NCBI GenBank assembly: GCA_020627655.1
Contig: JAHDGM010000020.1
Span: 1 to 46,567, forward strand
Direction of reading: 5' to 3'
DNA: 46,567 nt
From: Hellea sp.
GTDB lineage: Bacteria > Pseudomonadota > Alphaproteobacteria > Caulobacterales > Maricaulaceae
A program made the position numbers and the translations under genes. Below, one piece after another: positions 15,300-24,294 of this stretch. Every line of letters starts with the position of its first letter. The first letter of the stretch is position 1. The notes beneath the pieces are model-generated. The model searched no databases. It had not been told where the DNA came from and saw only the letters and a list, made by a program, of their open reading frames with translations.

Positions 15300-16418
15300 T
15301 TACGGATGGGCTGTTACGCCGCCCGACATGGGTTTGGACACACCTGTCGTGCCCGGAAACGATAGAGGCAATCCCAAGGCTGAACGTACAGCCAGAAAGG
15401 CAAAAGCCTCGGCTTCCAGCGCGTCCCCATCCCACCCTATATCATCACAATTTTTCACGGACATGCTGCTTAAGGCTCTTAGCATATCCATGATAGCCGT
15501 GTTTCGCCGGCCACCGCCGCAAATCAAGATGTGATCCGGCTCAAAATCTCTTAAATCCCGCCAGATTGCCTCAGCTGCAAAGGCGGCCAAGGTGGCAGCT
15601 CCGTCTGCAAGATTAAGCGCGGAAATTTCATCCAAAACATCAAAATCATAGCGATCAGCAGATCGCGGCAATGATCGTGTAAAGAAATCTCGATCAAGCC
15701 ATTGATATATATAGTTAAAATACACATCGCCTTGTCGCGACAACGCGCCGTCCAGATCATAATCTCGGCCAGCTTTTCGGGCGACCCAACTATCGAGCGG
15801 GCCATTGCCCGGCCCGCAATCTGTAGCCTGAAGGGGCGTTGATTGCTCAACAAATGTAGCATTTGACACGCCGCCGATATTGACGATAGCCGTTCGCCCC
15901 TCAAGACCTGAAAAATCACAGAGAGCCTGATGATAGATTGGGGCCAGCGGAGCCCCCTGGCCACCGGCCGCAACGTCAGCACTTCGAAAATCAAAAACGC
16001 ATGGGACGCCAAACGCCTTAGCCAGAGCATAGCCTCGGCCGATCTGGCAGGTTTGCCCACTTCTTCCCTTTATTGGGGGGTGATGCAAAACGGTTTGCCC
16101 GTGATAACCAATAATATCCAGAGACGAAGCCCAATCCGGATTTTCATACATCAATTGACGGCTTGCCCTGACATGAGCCTGCTCGCTGATATTAGCAGCC
16201 TGAGCAAAAATGTTCGGAGGCGGCCCTTTAAAGCGCCATTCCAGGGCGGCCTGCGTGGCATTTGTCAGCACCTCGGCCTCATCAGGCCTATACTTAAGGG
16301 TTAAAGACGGGCCGAATTCAATAATTTGCGTCCCATCCGTCTTTAAAAAGGCTGCATCGACGCCATCGAGGGACGTACCGCTCATAAGTCCAAGCGCCGT
16401 ATAAATCTTTTTGCCCAA
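15300..16418 (-). CDS. anmK: Anhydro-N-acetylmuramic acid kinase
   Basis: The 372-residue kinase converts 1,6-anhydro-MurNAc plus ATP to MurNAc-6-phosphate in peptidoglycan recycling. The N-terminal GLMSGTSLDGVDAA is diagnostic, followed by GYHGQTVLHHP, FRSADVAAGGQGAPLAP, the NIGGVSN phosphate loop, DCGPGNGPLD and ICGGGRRN. All key AnmK segments are present and length is normal. It starts 74 bp from the divergent tyrS, the usual partner neighbourhood in alphaproteobacteria. With RlpA, the amidase and the carboxypeptidase nearby it adds to the wall-turnover theme. Confidence 0.95.
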   Translation of the reverse strand: MGKKIYTALGLMSGTSLDGVDAAFLKTDGTQIIEFGPSLTLKYRPDEAEVLTNATQAALEWRFKGPPPNIFAQAANISEQAHVRASRQLMYENPDWASSLDIIGYHGQTVLHHPPIKGRSGQTCQIGRGYALAKAFGVPCVFDFRSADVAAGGQGAPLAPIYHQALCDFSGLEGRTAIVNIGGVSNATFVEQSTPLQATDCGPGNGPLDSWVARKAGRDYDLDGALSRQGDVYFNYIYQWLDRDFFTRSLPRSADRYDFDVLDEISALNLADGAATLAAFAAEAIWRDLRDFEPDHILICGGGRRNTAIMDMLRALSSMSVKNCDDIGWDGDALEAEAFAFLAVRSALGLPLSFPGTTGVSKPMSGGVTAHP

Positions 16419-16448
16419 GCTTATCCTTTGACTTACAAAATCAAATTG

Positions 16449-16467
16449 TTAGAAGCCCATCTTCTAA
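16449..16467. promoter_or_regulatory. Perfect inverted repeat between anmK and tyrS
   Basis: TTAGAAG (16449-16455) and CTTCTAA (16461-16467) form a 7-bp perfect inverted repeat with a 5-bp centre in the 74-bp divergent region. It lies 25 bp before the tyrS ATG. It could be an operator or an mRNA hairpin; no known site is recognised. Confidence 0.35.
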
Positions 16468-16492
16468 AAGTATAAGGCATAAGGCCCGATTC

Positions 16493-17752
16493 ATGAGTAC
16501 ATATCAATCAGAATTGATGAAACGTCTAACCGAGCGCGGCTTTCTCTATCAATGCACGGATGAAGAAGCTCTGGATAAAGCAGCAGCTGAAGGCGGATTG
16601 ATTGGTTATATCGGTTTTGATTGTACGGCCCCTAGCCTGCATGTGGGATCATTGGTGCAGATTATGATGCTGCGCCATCTGCAAAAAAGCGGTGGACGCC
16701 CTATTGTCTTACTCGGCGGAGGCACAACAAAAATCGGCGACCCCACTGACAAAGACAAGTCCCGCCCGATTCTGACCCAAGACTTTATCGATCGAAATAA
16801 AGACGGTATCTCTCAGGTATTCTCCAAATTCCTTGACTTTGATGGACCCAATGGTGCCATCATGGTGGATAATGCTGACTGGCTCGACAAGCTTGGTTAT
16901 ATCGATTTCTTGCGGGATATGGGCGTTCACTTCACCATTAACCGCATGGTCAATCTGGAAAGCGTCAAGCGCCGGCTTGAGCGTGAACAACCGATGACTT
17001 TCCTTGAGTTTAATTACTCTCTCTTACAGTCCTATGACTTCCTTGAGCTCAACCGACGTTATGGTTGTCGTTTACAGCTCGGCGGATCTGACCAATGGGG
17101 CAATATTATTGGCGGCGCCGACCTGACTCGCCGCGTTGAAGGCAATGAAGTTTATGGTTTTACTACGCCGCTAATCACAACTGCATCTGGCGGAAAGATG
17201 GGTAAAACCGCCGAAGGTGCCATGTGGCTGAATGCTGATGCGTCATGGGGCGAAAATTTCGTCAAAAGTCCTTATGATTACTGGCAATTCTGGCGCAATA
17301 CTGAGGACGCCGATGTGGGCAAATTCCTACGCCTCTTCACGGATGTCAGTCTTGATGAAATCGCTAAGCTGGAAGCCTTGGAAGGCGCTGATATTAATCA
17401 GGCTAAAATCCGCCTTGCCAATGAAGCGACGACATTACTCCACGGCTCGGAAGCTGCCCGAAAAGCCGAAGAAACAGCTAAGACAACATTTGAACAAGGC
17501 GGCACTGCTGAAGGGTTACCAACATTTGATGTTGAAACACTGGATGAACTGGTCGCTATTGATGCAGCAGTGCTGACAGGCCTTGCGGCTTCTAAAGGCG
17601 AAGCCAGGCGTCATGTCAAAGCAGGCGCGCTTAAGATCAATGATGAGAAGGTCACAGACCCCTTTCAAAATCTCACTGCAAATGATCTGACTGACGGCGT
17701 TGTGAAAATTTCAGTCGGCAAGAAAAAACACGCGCTTATTCGTTTGGCGTAG
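16493..17752 (+). CDS. tyrS: Tyrosyl-tRNA synthetase
   Basis: The 419-residue class I synthetase charges tRNA-Tyr. The HIGH-type motif is HVGS at residues 50-53; the KMSKS-type motif is KMGKT near 240. The tyrosine-binding region includes YIGFDCTAPSLH and QLGGSDQWGNI. An S4 RNA-binding domain lies at the C-terminus (roughly residues 350-410, with SKGEARRHVKAGALKIN). AAGG is well placed before the ATG. The last 17 bp overlap the convergent 3' end of the AsmA-like gene. Confidence 0.97.
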   Translation: MSTYQSELMKRLTERGFLYQCTDEEALDKAAAEGGLIGYIGFDCTAPSLHVGSLVQIMMLRHLQKSGGRPIVLLGGGTTKIGDPTDKDKSRPILTQDFIDRNKDGISQVFSKFLDFDGPNGAIMVDNADWLDKLGYIDFLRDMGVHFTINRMVNLESVKRRLEREQPMTFLEFNYSLLQSYDFLELNRRYGCRLQLGGSDQWGNIIGGADLTRRVEGNEVYGFTTPLITTASGGKMGKTAEGAMWLNADASWGENFVKSPYDYWQFWRNTEDADVGKFLRLFTDVSLDEIAKLEALEGADINQAKIRLANEATTLLHGSEAARKAEETAKTTFEQGGTAEGLPTFDVETLDELVAIDAAVLTGLAASKGEARRHVKAGALKINDEKVTDPFQNLTANDLTDGVVKISVGKKKHALIRLA

Positions 17753-20700
17753 ACACTTTTTTCTTCATTTCCTCAGCTATTTCCTGCGCTGCCTCATCCA
17801 TGACTTCATCGTCTTTCTTGCGATTAGGTTCGAAAATCTGTCGCAGAAAGCCAGGTGTCAGAGCCGATAATGGGTTCACAGTGATTTCGGTTTTGTCAAA
17901 AGGTCCGATAACAGAATAACTCAGGGCGAAAATACCTTCACCCTTTTTACCGACCAATATATCACCAATCAGCGGCACATCGCCAAGCAGCGAGTTAGCC
18001 GTATAAGACGGCACTAACACACCGTCCAAATCAGCAGTCCGGTCAACCAGATTAACAATCCCATCAGCCGTCATCCCAAGTGCTGACCCCGACATTCGTG
18101 CTTTGCTTAGCTTTATTCGCCCTCTTCGATATTCAACCGGAGCTTTTAGCTTTTCAAAATGAACGCCTGAACCGCTCAGTGTATCAAACAAGCCCTTTAA
18201 TGATGCAAAAGAAAGAAGCTGAGCAAATGCGGGGGCTTCAGTCACTGTAAAGTCACTCATGCGCAGCTCACCTTCAAACCCCCCGCCTTCTGATATCGGT
18301 ATGACATCACCCTCGAGGCTAAGGCTCCCTCCGGTTAGGCGCGTATTTCGTGCAAAGGCGTAAATGACTTTACCCGCATCGGGGATATTGAGCTTTAAAT
18401 TGCGATGGGCATTGTCAAGCGGCGTGAGCGAAAATAGAAAATCGCCGCCATAAACCTTAGCCGTGACAGCGGCTTCCAGAGTTTCAGCACCATCATTGAT
18501 AATATTAGCCGCAGCCTGATTCAGTATAAAGTCAGGCTTTAAAACCAGTGTTTCGAGGTTCAGTTCAGCCTCATAGGGAATACCCAGAGGTTCGGATTGA
18601 GGCTTCATCACACGATCTGCAAATGTTGAAAGATCGAGAAATTGCCCTGCTACATCCGCAACTAAACGCGTGGCATTATCGTTAGGCCTGAGGCTCAGGG
18701 ATAAATCTGCCAGACCTTCTATTTTAGCTTCGGACAAATTGAGATATCCAAGGCGCATTTTATCAAGTAAATCCAGCGAGCCTTTCACGGAAAGCCCCTC
18801 TCCGGACAGGATAACATCTTCGAATGTCATGCCTTGCTGATTAGGCTTTCGCTTGACGGTAGCAGTCAATTTTGCGGGTGAATTGATAGGTTTTTGATAG
18901 CTGGCAATTTGCAATGAAGCTGGTGTTAAGTCAGCTGTCACCAAAGCGTCTCCAACATCAACACCCCGGCCTATTGTTGTGATATCGACATTAATCATGC
19001 CTCCAAAATATTCCCGAAACCCCAAACCAAATTTATCCAATACTTCCCTGGTAAGAGGACCGGATAGACGATAGTTCGCGGGCTGACGTGGCTCTATAAA
19101 ATGGTCCACTACGGAAAGGTTTGCACGCCAAGGTCCTAAAGTCACAGGGCCGTCGATAGTTAGGCCGTTCTTGTCAGCTTTAAAGTCAACAACTCCTCCG
19201 CCAAGCTTATGCTCCCCAATTGAGAACGGAGCACTGGCGTTTTCGAAACGTCCCGTAACATCATAGCGAATACGGTTCAGATCAAAAAATTCAAGGAGCG
19301 GACGTGTTACTTTCAGGCTCATATTTCCATAGCCTGAAAAGTCATCCGGTTTAATGCCGTAACGGGTCGTGTACTCAAAAGGCTTATTATCGATGAGCCG
19401 CAACATCTCTTGAACGGCGCCCTCACCGTTAACATCGATGGTAAAATCACCCCCCTTGGGCTGAAGACGCGGGATTACGACAGACCCGTCCTGCACCTGC
19501 ATTGTCCCCACGGTGCCGCCATAAGTTACAAGCTGCAGTTGATTACCAATAATGGATCCCTTTGCGCCCGCATTCACGTAAGGGGGCATATGGTCCATAT
19601 ATTTGACATCTGCATTTTCGATTTCAAAATTCACAGTGATCTGATCATTGGTCATCGGGGCCTGGGATAAAGCCGCCGCATCCAGATCAAACTGAGCGTC
19701 CAGTGTTTTAAACGTCCCGCTTTGCATAGCCTTGAAAATCCAGCGCCGCGCGCCCGGGACGAATTCCGTTGGCCAATATTCAAGAAAATCCGATGTTAGA
19801 AAGATACCGTCTTTACGGATTTGTCCCGTAAGGTTTTCAATTACTCCGTCGCCTGAGAATATGAAATTAAGATCGCCGTTTAGCTGATAATCACCTTTAA
19901 GAAGGCTGTAATGCTCTATATCAAGTTCCTTGTTTTTTCCGATCCAGCCACCTGTTGAACTGACGGAATCATAGGTGATTGGGCCATCAAAAATGTCAGT
20001 CAACGCCACATAAACATCTTTAAAGTCCAGATCATATTCAAGCTTGTCACTTCTAAACCCAGATGACGGCGTCCCAAGATTTGCAAAACCCAGCTGCCCC
20101 CTCATCCGCATTCTTGAGCTATTGATATCAAAAGTTCTAAAACGCACTTCTGCATTGGACGTATCATAGCTGGCATTAAGCACCGCCTTATTCAGGCGGT
20201 CTTTAACGCCGAATAAAGTGAATTCTCCTTGCCCAGCTGTGACATCAATATCAACATGATCCAGACCTGTTTCAGGCTCGGAAGATAAAAACATGCTGCC
20301 CGTTAAAGGTACGTCAAAATCAGATAGCTCATGAAACCGGCCTTGTTTCGGAGCAATTTCAGATAATCTTAGATTTTCAACATCCAGTTCCAAAGACAAA
20401 CTTTTGTAATTATTTGAAAAAACACTATCAAAATTAAATTGCCCCGCCTCTTTCGCCGCTACCAGATTTCCTGAAACTTTTAGGGCATATTTCTGAGTGG
20501 CATCAGATATGCTAAGGGCCGCATTTTCTATACGAAAGTCAATTTCCGCAGTTTCATCACGAATGTAAATTGTGGCATTCTGCACATTTATAGCATTGAG
20601 CCGGCCAAGCGAAAACTCTCCGCGTCCATTTGCTTCCCCAGCCTTTTGATCCAGAAACACCCCGAAGCGTCCAACCGTTCTTGGCGTCCCCAATCCCGCC

Positions 20701-21218
20701 AGTACGTTACCCTGCTTATCTCGCCGCCATGTTACACTGCCGCCATCAATATCAACTTCAGTGGGTACGTAATTGCCAATCAGAGCATCATCCACAGAGA
20801 TCAAGCTGCTGAGGCGTGTCAGCTTTTCAACATCTGGGCGATTTTTATCGGACACCGCGATATCTCGCGCTATCAGGCGAACGGCATTAGCCTCAGGAAG
20901 CCACTCAACCTCAAGCCCCCCAACTTCACCTGTCCGCCCCTCAAAAGCCCCGGCAAACCAGGTCGAAACATTGTGGGATAAAAACGAAACATCGACTTTC
21001 TTTTGAGCCGCCACATAATTGGCTCCATAAGCCCAGACAAATGTCAAACCTAATATGAGGGCTGCCCCCTCACATAATACTCTCCAAAAGCGGTACGCCA
21101 TTTTTTTAGGATAGCGAACTCGTCTTTTATCACTCTGCCATATGCTGCGAACCCTGTCGCGAAACGATGGGGCGGTTAAAGCGTCATTCTGCTTGTCCTC
21201 TGTCACATTTGAGTCCAT
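17736..21218 (-). CDS. Large AsmA/YhdP-like membrane-anchored protein
   Basis: The 1160-residue product has one N-terminal membrane anchor (about residues 45-72, ALILGLTFVWAYGANYVA) and then a very long periplasmic part rich in short beta strands. The C-terminal region (about 1000-1140), with FEKLKAPVEYRRGRIKLS, SALGMTADGIVNL and SLLGDVPLIGDILVGKKGEG, matches the AsmA-like C-terminal domain of YhdP-type proteins. The repeating beta-groove family (AsmA, TamB, YhdP) is linked to lipid transport between inner and outer membranes. I infer such a role here. It is a single-gene unit, its start 49 bp from the divergent bcp gene and its end overlapping tyrS. The acidic/basic C-terminal tail (DEVMDEAAQEIAEEMKKK) is likely a coil. 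Confidence 0.88.
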   Translation of the reverse strand: MDSNVTEDKQNDALTAPSFRDRVRSIWQSDKRRVRYPKKMAYRFWRVLCEGAALILGLTFVWAYGANYVAAQKKVDVSFLSHNVSTWFAGAFEGRTGEVGGLEVEWLPEANAVRLIARDIAVSDKNRPDVEKLTRLSSLISVDDALIGNYVPTEVDIDGGSVTWRRDKQGNVLAGLGTPRTVGRFGVFLDQKAGEANGRGEFSLGRLNAINVQNATIYIRDETAEIDFRIENAALSISDATQKYALKVSGNLVAAKEAGQFNFDSVFSNNYKSLSLELDVENLRLSEIAPKQGRFHELSDFDVPLTGSMFLSSEPETGLDHVDIDVTAGQGEFTLFGVKDRLNKAVLNASYDTSNAEVRFRTFDINSSRMRMRGQLGFANLGTPSSGFRSDKLEYDLDFKDVYVALTDIFDGPITYDSVSSTGGWIGKNKELDIEHYSLLKGDYQLNGDLNFIFSGDGVIENLTGQIRKDGIFLTSDFLEYWPTEFVPGARRWIFKAMQSGTFKTLDAQFDLDAAALSQAPMTNDQITVNFEIENADVKYMDHMPPYVNAGAKGSIIGNQLQLVTYGGTVGTMQVQDGSVVIPRLQPKGGDFTIDVNGEGAVQEMLRLIDNKPFEYTTRYGIKPDDFSGYGNMSLKVTRPLLEFFDLNRIRYDVTGRFENASAPFSIGEHKLGGGVVDFKADKNGLTIDGPVTLGPWRANLSVVDHFIEPRQPANYRLSGPLTREVLDKFGLGFREYFGGMINVDITTIGRGVDVGDALVTADLTPASLQIASYQKPINSPAKLTATVKRKPNQQGMTFEDVILSGEGLSVKGSLDLLDKMRLGYLNLSEAKIEGLADLSLSLRPNDNATRLVADVAGQFLDLSTFADRVMKPQSEPLGIPYEAELNLETLVLKPDFILNQAAANIINDGAETLEAAVTAKVYGGDFLFSLTPLDNAHRNLKLNIPDAGKVIYAFARNTRLTGGSLSLEGDVIPISEGGGFEGELRMSDFTVTEAPAFAQLLSFASLKGLFDTLSGSGVHFEKLKAPVEYRRGRIKLSKARMSGSALGMTADGIVNLVDRTADLDGVLVPSYTANSLLGDVPLIGDILVGKKGEGIFALSYSVIGPFDKTEITVNPLSALTPGFLRQIFEPNRKKDDEVMDEAAQEIAEEMKKKVSTPNE

Positions 21219-21267
21219 ATGGGGCCGGCTAATAACAGGGCGTTAACACAAAGACAGAAAGGTTGTC

Positions 21268-21741
21268 ATGATGTCAGTACAGAAGGGCGAAATTGCACCG
21301 GATTTCACTATGCCAATTGAAAACGGCGGCACAACCGCTCTGACCGATTACAAAGGTCGATATCTGGTTCTATATTTTTATCCCAAAGATAACACGCCAG
21401 GCTGTACTGTTGAAGCTAAAGACTTCTCGGCTTTCAAGGCCGATTTTGACAAGCTCGGCTGTGACATTATTGGTGTGTCGCGCGATAGCGTCAAAAAACA
21501 CGAAAACTTCATCGCCAAGCAAGAACTCACCATAAGTCTTGGCGCTGACCTTGAAGGCAAAGTTACCGAAGACTATGGCGTGTGGGTAGAAAAGAAAATG
21601 TACGGCAAGACTTATATGGGTATTCAGCGAGCAACATTTTTAATCGGCCCCGATTCCAAAATCGTCGAAATCTGGCCAAATGTAAAAGTCAAAGGTCACG
21701 CTGAAGACGTGTTGGCAACCTTAAAAAAAGCTCAAAGTTAG
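21268..21741 (+). CDS. bcp: Thiol peroxidase of the Bcp/PrxQ family
   Basis: The 157-residue peroxiredoxin reduces hydroperoxides. The peroxidatic cysteine is in PKDNTPGCTVEAKDF (Cys46), with conserved Pro, Thr and an Arg further on (IQRATFLI). The CX4C resolving cysteine of E. coli Bcp is absent (Lys in its place); the only other cysteine is in KLGCDIIG, so resolution must use that one or an external thiol. Start is the first of two adjacent ATG codons. It is followed after 4 bp by a DUF455 ferritin-like gene, suggesting co-transcription. Confidence 0.93.
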   Translation: MMSVQKGEIAPDFTMPIENGGTTALTDYKGRYLVLYFYPKDNTPGCTVEAKDFSAFKADFDKLGCDIIGVSRDSVKKHENFIAKQELTISLGADLEGKVTEDYGVWVEKKMYGKTYMGIQRATFLIGPDSKIVEIWPNVKVKGHAEDVLATLKKAQS

Positions 21742-21745
21742 CCTG

Positions 21746-22552
21746 ATGACCGTTGCTGATTGGGCGCTATGCGTTCTGAGTTCCGGCAATCCAGAGCATA
21801 AAGTTCAAGCTGCATTTGATCTTCAATCGAAATGGACCACCCATCAGGTTTTACCGCAGCAAGTTTCAAAAGCACCAGATACACCGGCCCGACCAGATAA
21901 ACCTGTTCTTGTACCGCCTGCAGATGTTCCGCGCAGAAGACTTGGCAGTGAGCAAGGCCGCGCAGCCCTTCTTCATGCTGTCGCGCATATAGAATTCAAC
22001 GCAATTGATCTGGCGGCCGATATGATTGTTCGATTCGGGAATGACCAAATATTTGCTACTAATTCTGATCGCTGCGAATTTATCAGCAACTGGATTACAG
22101 TCTGCGCTGATGAAGCCCGACATTTTTCAATGATCCAAAGCTATTTAAATGATCTTGGATATTCATATGGAACCTTCCCGGCCCATAATGGCTTATGGGA
22201 AGCAGCAGGCGCCACCTCTCATGACATTGCCGCAAGACTGGCAATTGCGCCAATGGTTCTCGAGGCGCGCGGACTTGATGTTACGCCGCCTATGATAAAA
22301 AAGTTTGAAAAGGTGGGTGATACGCGCAGCGTAAGCATTTTATCGACAATCTATAATGAGGAAGTTGATCATGTAAAATTTGGTACCCTTTGGTTCAACT
22401 ATGTGTCAAAGAGGCGCGGATACGATCCAAAGGCTTATTTTCAAGAACAGGTTCGTTCGTTTTTTAAGGGAATTTTGAAGCGACCTTTCAACGAAATCGC
22501 TCGCTTAAAAGCTGGATTGGAGAGAGAATATTACCTTCCGTTGTCTGAATAA
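21746..22552 (+). CDS. DUF455 ferritin-like di-iron protein
   Basis: The 268-residue protein has helices carrying likely di-iron ligands: HIEFNAIDLAADM, TVCADEARHFSMI and IYNEEVDHVKFG, i.e. E, ExxH-type and ExxxH-like placements seen in DUF455 proteins related to ferritin-like enzymes such as MiaE. A Pro/Asp/Lys-rich stretch near residues 40-60 links an N-terminal helix to the core. DUF455 members are widespread but without an established reaction as far as I know. It follows bcp by 4 bp, so a redox or peroxide-linked role is plausible. The M23/bactofilin pair starts 100 bp downstream with its own promoter. Confidence 0.8.
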   Translation: MTVADWALCVLSSGNPEHKVQAAFDLQSKWTTHQVLPQQVSKAPDTPARPDKPVLVPPADVPRRRLGSEQGRAALLHAVAHIEFNAIDLAADMIVRFGNDQIFATNSDRCEFISNWITVCADEARHFSMIQSYLNDLGYSYGTFPAHNGLWEAAGATSHDIAARLAIAPMVLEARGLDVTPPMIKKFEKVGDTRSVSILSTIYNEEVDHVKFGTLWFNYVSKRRGYDPKAYFQEQVRSFFKGILKRPFNEIARLKAGLEREYYLPLSE

Positions 22553-22616
22553 GTTACATTTTGTTAAAACTTTGCGTTAAGGCTAAAAATAACTTGAAAA
22601 TTTGTTCAGAATTTCG

Positions 22617-22625
22617 TGGTATGAT
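22617..22625 (+). promoter_or_regulatory. Extended -10 promoter for the M23-bactofilin unit
   Basis: TGG followed directly by TATGAT forms an extended -10 element 27 bp before the M23 peptidase ATG. A -35 at the right distance is weak. It fits a separate transcript for the M23 and bactofilin genes. Confidence 0.4.
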
Positions 22626-22652
22626 TCGCAAATAAGGACATTTGGGGAATAC

Positions 22653-23858
22653 ATGTTCAATAATATATTTGAGGAAAGTAAATCCGCTATCATGCGTTAC
22701 TTTCCTGAGAGACAAATTTACCTGCGTTCAGGCGGAGAAGTTAGCTACTTCGTCCTGAAGACCCGTACGCAACTTCTAGCCACCACAATTGCTGGGCTTT
22801 TATCGCTATGGTGCGTTATTACTATATTCAATCTGATATGGGGCCATAATCCCTTTAGAGGTGCCTCTCAGCAGAATAAGTTGATCAAGGCTGAGTATGA
22901 GCGTTTGCTGGAAGACGCAGAGGCTCGGTACAGCAATGCTCAGATGCAGTTAACCCAACAACAGGAAACTTTTGAACGCGCAGCCCGCAGCTTTCGCGAA
23001 AAACACGCTACAATCGCGCAGCTCGTAAACCAACCCGTCCTCAATAGCGGTGAAATCGGACTAACTTCTACAAAATATGCTTCCGCCAAGGTTTTACGAG
23101 CACCAACTGTTCGGGATCACCTTCCGCGTCAATCCCGTATAGCAACCATTCAAACAGCTAGTCTTGATACAGGTACGAATTTGGACCGCCCTCTGACGAA
23201 TTTGGATGAGACACAAAATTCAATTTTGATATCTGCTGAATCGACAACACTTGATAAAATCGAAAAAAACCGAGCTATTATCGAAGCGACAGATATTGAT
23301 GTGGATCAGATTTTAAATGCTGGCGGCTTTGGAACCGGTGGACCTCTAGTTTCCGTTGATAATCTTAGCGTCAATTCAGACGAATATCGCGTGAGCACCA
23401 TCAAAGCCCGTGCTTATGAAGCTAAGCTTCTTGAAGGCGCACTCGAATCAATTCCATTTGGACATCCTGTGGATGCTGATCATTACAAAACGAGCTCATT
23501 TGGCGTTCGTAAAGACCCCTTCACGCGTCGCCCAGCTATGCATGAAGCCGTTGATATTGCATCCTATTATATGGCACCGATTATTGCGACTGCTGAAGGA
23601 ACAGTTATTTACTCTGGTAAAAAGGGCGGTTATGGTAAAGTCGTGATCATTGATCATGGACATGGATTTACGACTAAGTACGCTCACCTCGCAAAAACCT
23701 TTGTTAAGCGCGGCCAAAAAGTCAACAAAGGTGATCGTGTCGGCGGAATGGGATCTACTGGGCGTAGTACCTCTACCCATCTGCATTATGAAGTTCGTTT
23801 CCAGGGCAATGTTTATGACCCTGATAAATTTTTAAAGGCCGGATTATATGTTCAGTAA
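22653..23858 (+). CDS. M23 family (LytM-like) peptidoglycan endopeptidase
   Basis: The 401-residue protein has a short cytoplasmic tail, one transmembrane helix (about residues 45-65), a periplasmic coiled coil (about 75-125, YERLLEDAEARY) and a C-terminal M23 domain. Zinc-site motifs are MHEAVDIA (H-x3-D), HGHGF and HLHYEV. The usual HxGxD glycine is Ala here. I chose the ATG at 22653-22655, preceded by GGGGA; an upstream start would add 17 residues. It overlaps the bactofilin start by 11 bp. Such M23-bactofilin pairs are known from budding and stalked alphaproteobacteria, where they shape the cell, so a morphogenetic role is inferred. Confidence 0.9.
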   Translation: MFNNIFEESKSAIMRYFPERQIYLRSGGEVSYFVLKTRTQLLATTIAGLLSLWCVITIFNLIWGHNPFRGASQQNKLIKAEYERLLEDAEARYSNAQMQLTQQQETFERAARSFREKHATIAQLVNQPVLNSGEIGLTSTKYASAKVLRAPTVRDHLPRQSRIATIQTASLDTGTNLDRPLTNLDETQNSILISAESTTLDKIEKNRAIIEATDIDVDQILNAGGFGTGGPLVSVDNLSVNSDEYRVSTIKARAYEAKLLEGALESIPFGHPVDADHYKTSSFGVRKDPFTRRPAMHEAVDIASYYMAPIIATAEGTVIYSGKKGGYGKVVIIDHGHGFTTKYAHLAKTFVKRGQKVNKGDRVGGMGSTGRSTSTHLHYEVRFQGNVYDPDKFLKAGLYVQ

Positions 23859-24294
23859 AACAAACTCGCAAAAACCAGCGCAGACAACTACAACTGAGAC
23901 AGCCAAAAAATCCCCTCAACGCCCCGCCGCTTCAGCCCCGTCTATCCTTGGTCGTGACATAACGATTGTTGGCGAAATTCGTACTGACGGTGACGTTCAG
24001 ATTGACGGCCAGCATGAAGGTAACATTACGGCTGCTACAATCACTGTTGGTGAGCAAGGCGCTATTAACGGCGTTGTGAAAGCCAAATCTGTTCACGTTC
24101 GCGGTAAGGTTACAGGTAAAATCAACGCAAGCTTGGTAGAGCTCGCTGAAACAGCTAATGTTCAAGCGGATATCACTCAGGATAAACTCACCATTGCCAA
24201 TGGTGCCTTTTTCGATGGGAAATGCTCACGTCGCAAGCAAAAGTCTGCGAGTTCCAACCCGACACCGACTAAAGCTTCAGCCAAATCTGCTTAA
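23848..24294 (+). CDS. Bactofilin (polymer-forming cytoskeletal protein)
   Basis: The 148-residue protein has disordered Lys/Pro/Ala-rich ends and a central beta-helical bactofilin domain (about residues 32-122) with repeating hydrophobic-Gly rungs: GEIRTDGDVQIDGQHEGNI, GEQGAINGVVKAKSVHVRG and KINASLVELAETANV. Bactofilins self-assemble into membrane-associated filaments and localise wall enzymes. The ATG overlaps the M23 peptidase end by 11 bp, so the two proteins are probably made together and act as a pair. The stop abuts the prfB stop on the other strand with no gap. Confidence 0.94.
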   Translation: MFSKTNSQKPAQTTTTETAKKSPQRPAASAPSILGRDITIVGEIRTDGDVQIDGQHEGNITAATITVGEQGAINGVVKAKSVHVRGKVTGKINASLVELAETANVQADITQDKLTIANGAFFDGKCSRRKQKSASSNPTPTKASAKSA

